This document shows positions 51,907 to 56,508 of a DNA stretch of 56,508 bases, one piece after another. The notes under the pieces are model-generated. The model ran no database searches. It was not told the DNA's origin and saw nothing but the letters and a program-made list of their open reading frames with translations. The position numbers and the translations under genes are program-made. How positions within the stretch are numbered: the stretch's first letter is position 1; the number at the start of each line of letters is the position of its first letter. Source of the DNA: Rhizobacter sp. Root1238 (lineage in GTDB: Bacteria; Pseudomonadota; Gammaproteobacteria; Burkholderiales; Burkholderiaceae_C); contig NZ_LMDM01000024.1 of NCBI RefSeq assembly GCF_001425825.1, forward strand, positions 1 through 56,508, written 5' to 3'.

Positions 51907-52953
51907 ATGGCAAGCATCATCAAAGTGGGTGAGGGATGGCGCGCGTTGATTCGCCGCAAAGGTCATCCATCGTACTGCAAGACCTTCAAAACGAAGGCCC
52001 AGGCAGATGTCTGGGCACGCCAGGTCGAGGGCGACATTGATCGTGGCAAGGCTCCCTCTGCCACGTCTGTCATGGGCCGCACCTTGCTGCTGCGTGACGT
52101 GATCTCTGCTTATCGAGATCTGCGTGATCGGTCGAGACCCATTCCAGACACGAGCAACGAGCACTACATGCTGAAGTACCTGGTCGAAGGGCTGGGCGAG
52201 CTCGACGCCATGGTGATGACGCCGAAGGATCTGGTGGGGTACTGCCAGATGCGCCGGGACGAAGGTGCGGGACCGTACACGTGCAACATGGAGATCAGCA
52301 AGCTCGGCACCGCGATGAGGTACGCCGGCGTGGGGCTCAAGGTTGTGTTGCCCGATGTGGCTGCTGCCGCGCGTCCGCTGCTGAAGCACCTCGCGCTGAT
52401 CGGTGGCGGTGGCAAGCGCGAGCGGCGGCCGACCGAAGACGAGCTGGTGCAGATCATCGCGCACCTGACCGAGGTGCGTGGCCAGCTGTTCGCCGATGTG
52501 GTTCGATTCGCGGTGGCGACGGCCATGCGACGCGGTGAGATCGCGCGCCTGCAGTGGGACGACGTGGATCGGAAGCGACGGCTTGTGCTGGTGCGGGATC
52601 GCAAGGATCCTCGGAAGAAGGAAGGCAATGACCAGTGGGTTCCTCTGCTGGGAGATGCCTGGACAATCCTGAATGGACAGCCGCAGGTTGCGGGCGAGTC
52701 GCGGATCTTCCCGATCGGCGAGTCAACCGTCAGCAAGTACTTCACCGAGGCATGCCGGACGTTGTGCATTCCGGACCTGCACTTCCACGACCTGAGGCAT
52801 GAGGGAACGAGCCGACTGTTCGAGGAAGGCTTCGAGATCCAGCAGGTTGCGCTCGTGACCGGCCACAAGGATTGGCGGCACCTTCGGCGCTACACCAATC
52901 TGCGCCCTGAGGACTTGCACGCCGCGGTCATCGACTCCACGCGGTCGCGGTAG
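51907..52953 (+). CDS. tyrosine-type site-specific integrase (phage-like)
   Basis: A 348-residue tyrosine recombinase distinct from the P4-type enzyme. The N-terminal half has a small DNA-binding domain (IIKVGEGWRALIRRKGHPSYCKTFKTKAQADVWARQVE) and a core-binding domain. Catalytic residues: Arg in ATAMRRGEIARLQW, Lys near LVRDRKDPRKKEG, His-x-x-Arg as HDLRHEG, His in TGHKDW and the nucleophile Tyr in RRYTNL. No Shine-Dalgarno is visible. It faces away from the tRNA and its att site has not been found; downstream genes are unknown, so it may drive a second element. Confidence 0.9.
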   Translation: MASIIKVGEGWRALIRRKGHPSYCKTFKTKAQADVWARQVEGDIDRGKAPSATSVMGRTLLLRDVISAYRDLRDRSRPIPDTSNEHYMLKYLVEGLGELDAMVMTPKDLVGYCQMRRDEGAGPYTCNMEISKLGTAMRYAGVGLKVVLPDVAAAARPLLKHLALIGGGGKRERRPTEDELVQIIAHLTEVRGQLFADVVRFAVATAMRRGEIARLQWDDVDRKRRLVLVRDRKDPRKKEGNDQWVPLLGDAWTILNGQPQVAGESRIFPIGESTVSKYFTEACRTLCIPDLHFHDLRHEGTSRLFEEGFEIQQVALVTGHKDWRHLRRYTNLRPEDLHAAVIDSTRSR

Positions 52954-53308
52954 CAATCGACCGGGTCAGGTGTAGCGTAGATCCAGTCTGCGGGACCTTC
53001 GACGGCGCCGACCGCTTCGGGCTGGTTGCGGTCGGTCAGGGACGGCGGCCGAACGACAGCCCGGACTGAAAGGAGACCTTCGTCGCGAACCGCGCTGGAT
53101 CTGCTCAGTCACGGCCGAGCGGACAGCGCCGCTACACCAGTGCTGACCTGGTCGAATGGCTGCTGTCGCGAGCAGCCAAGCGGAGCTATCGACCCTCAAC
53201 GGACATTCGCGTCGTCAAACTTGGCGCCCGCAAGCAGACATTCGCTTCCCCAGCGTGGAGGTATCCTTCGACGCACCAGAGCTGCTACTCCTTGCCTTCT
53301 GAACGAGC
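52954..53308. other. 355-base stretch with imperfect palindromes, no gene
   Basis: After the second integrase I see only short overlapping frames. Around 52997-53030 the DNA has the GC-rich inverted repeat GACCGCTTCGGGCTGGTTGCGGTC in loose form. Similar GACCGGTT-x-TGG-x-CG motifs occur at 54038 and 54471, which suggests a small dispersed repeat in this accessory region. Confidence 0.4.
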
Positions 53309-53953
53309 ATGATCGCGTATCACCCTCCCAAATCTGTTTCTCATGGTCATGGGCCAAGGGCAAGAATTCCTCGAAGGGCTTGGGAATCAGTTCAGTCCTT
53401 CCTTGATGAGCAGACGATTTCGGAGCTTGGGTCGCCGCTCAGACTGACGCTCTGGGGACCGAGCCAGTGGACCGATGCGGCGGTAGTAGAGGCGACCCGA
53501 ACCCAAGCTGTCGAGGCCTTTGGGCCAGTGACAAGCATCTCTGGTGGGTTTCATAACTGGGAACTGCAGACAGATCGATTGGCGGATGCGGTTGAGTTCG
53601 CCCTTGCGGATGAGCAGCGGCCCAAGCAATCGCTTGGACCGGTCAGCCTATACGTGTCGTATTCGTTTGAGTGGAAATCGATGCCAAATCCCACGCACTG
53701 TGGGTCCAGAACCCACTTCGGACGCGGAAGCAGTCTTGGGGTGTCGATTGGCGGTCGCAAGGTGTTTCTTCAACCGACCTTCTTGTTCGGCGCATCAGAT
53801 ACCGATCCGGCTTTTGTCTCGCGACTTCGAATCTTGGAGGCCAAGATGCCGTTCGTTCCGAAGCCCACTCACTACTACCGAGTAGAAGCAAAGAAGACTG
53901 GACCTGGCGAAAGGATGGTCAAACTGAAGAGCGGCTGGCTGAACGCCAGCTAG
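53309..53953 (+). CDS. hypothetical protein, 214 residues
   Basis: A 214-residue soluble protein with no recognised domain (YHPPKSVSHGHGPRARIPRRAWESVQSFLDEQ; later LRLTLWGPSQWTDAAVVEATRTQAVEAFG; VSLYVSYSFEW; LGVSIGGRKVFLQPTFLFGASDTD). It looks like a genuine globular protein rather than a shadow frame. The ATG at 53309 has no clear ribosome-binding site, and codon use is less GC3-biased than in the core genes, fitting an acquired gene. Confidence 0.6.
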   Translation: MIAYHPPKSVSHGHGPRARIPRRAWESVQSFLDEQTISELGSPLRLTLWGPSQWTDAAVVEATRTQAVEAFGPVTSISGGFHNWELQTDRLADAVEFALADEQRPKQSLGPVSLYVSYSFEWKSMPNPTHCGSRTHFGRGSSLGVSIGGRKVFLQPTFLFGASDTDPAFVSRLRILEAKMPFVPKPTHYYRVEAKKTGPGERMVKLKSGWLNAS

Positions 53954-54066
53954 ATTGCCGGACGACGCGATCGTGGTCTTGCAAACCATGGTGTTCTCAC
54001 ATTGTCCAAAAGAGATGGCCAAGAGCCGGCAGTCGCGAGCGACCGGTTGTGGACGGCTGCAGTCTC

Positions 54067-54438
54067 TCAATGTTTGAGCTCGGCGGGCGGAGATGTCTTC
54101 CGGTGGAGCGCATCGGCCCAGCGCCATGCGTATGTGATCGGAAGCTTGCTGCGGTCAGCAATCTCCTCGATCAGATGCCGCTTCCCCTCGATGCTCCATT
54201 CGGACCAGTTGTCCCATTCGCACTTCAGAGTGGCGAAGCCCTTGCGCAAGCACAAGCAGTCGTAGTCGACGCCGGCGTCGAATCCCGCGTACCTCGAGCG
54301 AACTTTCCATCCGCTAGAGACCAACTGCTTGAACACAGGCTCAAACGTCTCGGCGGATACCTCCTGAATCGTCGCTAAGTTCAGAATGCGAAATCGCAAA
54401 TTCGCTAGGGAGCGAAGAGCTCGTGCTGCGGAGAACAT
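54067..54438 (-). CDS. hypothetical protein, 123 residues
   Basis: A 123-residue protein. The segment ILNLATIQEVSAETFEPVFKQLVSSGWKVRSRYAGFDAGVDYDCLCLRKGFATLKCEWDNWSEWSIEG reads as a real fold with Trp-rich C-terminus. No family is recognised. The ATG at 54438 is preferred over upstream starts that would extend into a palindromic repeat. It is convergent with the 214-residue gene, 113 bases between them. Confidence 0.5.
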   Translation of the reverse strand: MFSAARALRSLANLRFRILNLATIQEVSAETFEPVFKQLVSSGWKVRSRYAGFDAGVDYDCLCLRKGFATLKCEWDNWSEWSIEGKRHLIEEIADRSKLPITYAWRWADALHRKTSPPAELKH

Positions 54439-54650
54439 GCGGTAGCCTATCCGAAAGCTGCCGCTCACGGCCGACCGGTTCTGGCCGACTGTGCCCTTTC
54501 GACGGTCGCCCTGCAAGCGGTCGCACAGCGGAGCCGGCATGGCCAGCGACCGGCGGCTCGCTGGAGATGCGCCGAACATACACTGTCGGCCAGGTCCAGT
54601 CATTCGTCAGTGTCGGGTTTCGGGCAGCTCAAGCACGACAGAATGTCAGC

Positions 54651-55049
54651 ATGAACTGCAGCCTCGAACTTCACGATTCCAGGGTGTCTTCCGTCCTGTC
54701 GACGGGCGGCGTTGTGACCATCAACTTCGAGGCTGCATATCTCCATCGTTCTGATGGAGTGCCTGGCAGCGACGAGGGGACGGGGTGGGTCCAACCGGGC
54801 TACCTCGAGTTCGCATCTGCGCGCCTGACCGGCGCGCCGGATATTGGAGAGGGCTGGATTGTTGACGGCTCGTTGAGGGTCGACGGCGCATGCGAACTTC
54901 GTCTGATACCCGTTCCTTTCAATGCTTCCAGCACCGTTGAAGCCCGCTTCAAGTTCAACAACGGCTGCATCGTCCGGGTGCTGGCCGAAGGTGCGCGGCT
55001 GACGATGACGGGTGAAGCTGCCTTCGTCGAAGCGTTTCCAGGTGCGTAG
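54651..55049 (+). CDS. hypothetical protein, 132 residues
   Basis: A 132-residue protein, mostly beta-like (SLELHDSRVSSVLSTGGVVTINFEAAYLHRSDG; LEFASARLTGAPDIGEGWIVDGSLRVDGACELRLIPVPFN). No domain is recognised; such small beta proteins are common as immunity or cassette genes. The ATG at 54651 lacks a strong ribosome-binding site. It sits in the accessory zone next to palindromic repeats. Confidence 0.55.
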   Translation: MNCSLELHDSRVSSVLSTGGVVTINFEAAYLHRSDGVPGSDEGTGWVQPGYLEFASARLTGAPDIGEGWIVDGSLRVDGACELRLIPVPFNASSTVEARFKFNNGCIVRVLAEGARLTMTGEAAFVEAFPGA

Positions 55050-55263
55050 CCTAGCGGACGGCGCGCACGTTTCTACGGCACTTGTCGGCCACTTGCTGCC
55101 GGCAGAGAACGGCAGCTTTCGGCTGGTCTACTCGCTGAATTCGGAACTCCGAAGAGCGTTGGACGGCGTTCAACGACGAATTGCGCGCGCATTGGCAGGC
55201 GAGTGAAAACTGAACTCACGGGTCGAAAACGGGTGGTAGTCTCCATGACCATCGGAGCCCACC

Positions 55264-56358
55264 ATGAACTTCCCCCGCACTGCCGGCGTGCACTCGATGA
55301 GCACGACGAAGCGGAGCATCTTCATGCTCATCCGCGACGTCATCCAGCGCAATCCGATCCTGCTTCCGGTCGCCTTCGTCGCGGCCCTGTCCATCGTGCT
55401 GATCGGCGAGAGCTCGTACTGGCAGTCGACGGGCGTGCTGGAACAGCTCAGCGCGCTGCGATCGGGCAAGACCACGCTGCAAGAGCTGCGAACGACGGCA
55501 CTGGACAGCCAGTCGGACATTCATCGCACGCTGCTGCTCAATCGCCTTGGCGCGGGGGCATTGAGCGCTGCCGGGCTCGTGGTGCTGTTCCTGTACTTGC
55601 GCCAGGGCCTGACGCTCGAGCAAGAGAAGGAAGGTGTCAAAGACGAGCTTCAGCGCGTGGTGCAGATCGAGCGCGAGCGGCTGGAGGTCGAGGTGGCATC
55701 GCGCACCGCGCAGCTTGTCAAGCTGACCCATCACATCGAAACGGCGCGTGAAGAGGAACGCGCCCGGCTGGCGCGCGACCTGCATGACGAGATGGGCGCA
55801 TTGCTCATCTCGGCCAAGCTCGATGCCGCTCGGATCAAGGCCCGTGTGACCGAGAGTGCGCCCGAGGTGGTGGAGCGCCTGGCGCACCTGGTCGACACGC
55901 TCAACAAGGGCATCGCGCTGAAACACAACATCATCGAGAACCTGCGTCCGTCGACCCTGGACAACCTGGGGCTGGCCGTCACGCTCGAAATCCTCTCGCG
56001 CGAGTTCGCCGAGCGCTCCGGCGTCAAGGTGAACTGTGCGCTCTCGGTGGTGCAGCTGGAGCCGGCTGCGGAACTGGTGGTCTACCGAGTCGTTCAGGAA
56101 GCCGTCACGAACATCAGCAAGTACGCCAAGGCGACGAGCCTCTGGCTCGATCTGGTGTCCAGCGATGGGGTGGCGGAGTTGACGGTGCGAGACGACGGCG
56201 TCGGCTTCGACACCAGTTCGCCGTCGACCTCGGCCTACGGCCTGCTCGGGATGAGGTTTCGTGTCGAAGCCGAGCACGGGACGCTCGTCGTCACGGCCGC
56301 ACCGGGTCAGGGGACAACGATCCAGGTGCGGCTGCCGGAGCGCGTTGTCGAGGGATGA
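55264..56358 (+). CDS. NarL/UhpB-type sensor histidine kinase
   Basis: A 364-residue membrane kinase. Two transmembrane segments are near residues 32-50 (PILLPVAFVAALSIVLI) and 95-112 (LGAGALSAAGLVVLFLYL), with a short periplasmic part between. The HisKA_3 dimerisation box EEERARLARDLHDEMGALL has the phosphorylated His174. HATPase_c follows with VQEAVTNISKYAKA, DDGVGFD and YGLLGMRFRVEAEHG. The partner is normally a NarL-family response regulator just downstream; none is visible before the IS5-like element at 56415. The GGAG at 55254 supports the ATG at 55264. Confidence 0.9.
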   Translation: MNFPRTAGVHSMSTTKRSIFMLIRDVIQRNPILLPVAFVAALSIVLIGESSYWQSTGVLEQLSALRSGKTTLQELRTTALDSQSDIHRTLLLNRLGAGALSAAGLVVLFLYLRQGLTLEQEKEGVKDELQRVVQIERERLEVEVASRTAQLVKLTHHIETAREEERARLARDLHDEMGALLISAKLDAARIKARVTESAPEVVERLAHLVDTLNKGIALKHNIIENLRPSTLDNLGLAVTLEILSREFAERSGVKVNCALSVVQLEPAAELVVYRVVQEAVTNISKYAKATSLWLDLVSSDGVAELTVRDDGVGFDTSSPSTSAYGLLGMRFRVEAEHGTLVVTAAPGQGTTIQVRLPERVVEG

Positions 56359-56414
56359 TGCTTCGCCTCAAGCGCCGGCCATTGCGATGTCGTGATCGCC
56401 TACACGTCATCTAA

Positions 56415-56508
56415 GGAACCACTGATTTATTCGGGCAGATCTCGATGGCCGAATGAGCTGCGGACGGCGAGGATGGCGGCATGAAACAGACGAGCTTTGC
56501 GAGCCTGG
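56415..56508 (+). mobile_element. start of an IS5-like insertion sequence
   Basis: GGAACCACTGATTTATTCGG is recognisable as the left terminal inverted repeat of an IS5-family-like element. The transposase ATG lies 66 bases later. Only the first 94 bases are inside the window. It is inserted 57 bases after the histidine kinase stop. Confidence 0.6.
56481..56508 (+). CDS. transposase N-terminus, IS5 family (partial)
   Basis: The first residues are MKQTSFASL, as in IS5-family transposases that begin MKQ-x-FASL. The gene runs off the window. Confidence 0.6.

Noticed and set aside
53026-53406. Plus-strand frame of 126 codons after the second integrase
   Set aside because: Covers palindromic DNA, has no protein-like pattern and overlaps the start of a better gene.

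Overview
The window is high-GC, densely coded DNA of Burkholderiales type (Rubrivivax/Leptothrix/Methylibium-like). This rests on protein style, Bug-type solute receptors, a B12-dependent ribonucleotide reductase and typical intergenic hairpin repeats. No rRNA or CRISPR is visible. One tRNA, tRNA-Arg(CCT), marks an integration hot spot near 51.7 kb.

Layout. 0.3-3.8 kb: arginase, a LOG-family protein, an inositol-monophosphatase-like enzyme and a GntR regulator, all leftward. 3.9-8.4 kb: a rightward operon read here as sulfolactate degradation, with SuyA and SuyB (sulfo-lyase), an SlcC-like and a ComC-like dehydrogenase (together a racemase) and a Bug receptor. It diverges from the GntR gene across a region with a perfect inverted repeat and a sigma70-like promoter. 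8.4-17.2 kb: MoeB/ThiF, CtpA protease, a Pro/Ala-linker lipoprotein, NrdJ, a beta-lactamase-fold protein and OmpW. 17.4-23.7 kb: a six-gene leftward type VI secretion accessory operon running methyltransferase, DUF2169, degenerate ketosynthase, PAAR-like nuclease effector, putative immunity protein, TIGR02270 protein. 23.8-30.9 kb: LysR/RidA, a second LysR, a Rieske-FAD reductase, then a cluster of small proteins and lipoproteins with an orphan FlgH and a Crp-type regulator. 30.9-35.0 kb: a leftward copper-resistance operon. 35.1-47.3 kb: LivK-like receptor, LysR, EamA and LysE exporters, a possibly frameshifted JAB-like gene, a periplasmic receptor-like protein, a five-domain hybrid kinase, a ClpP-like protease diverging from an ECF sigma factor, a DHFR-like reductase and a VirK/YbjX protein.

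47.6-56.5 kb is accessory. A 3.6-kb island lies between two imperfect copies of the tRNA-Arg 3' end (48130-48163 and 51698-51732), with a P4-type integrase beside the tRNA and four small cargo genes or remnants. A second, different tyrosine integrase begins just past the tRNA 5' end and is followed by three orphan genes. The window closes with a NarL-type histidine kinase whose expected partner regulator is not seen, because an IS5-like element starts about 55 bases downstream.

The most informative systems are the sulfolactate operon with its putative control region, the T6SS effector operon with its catalytically dead ketosynthase, and the tRNA-Arg island with matching att and arm-type sites. 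All calls come from reading the sequence; no database search was run.
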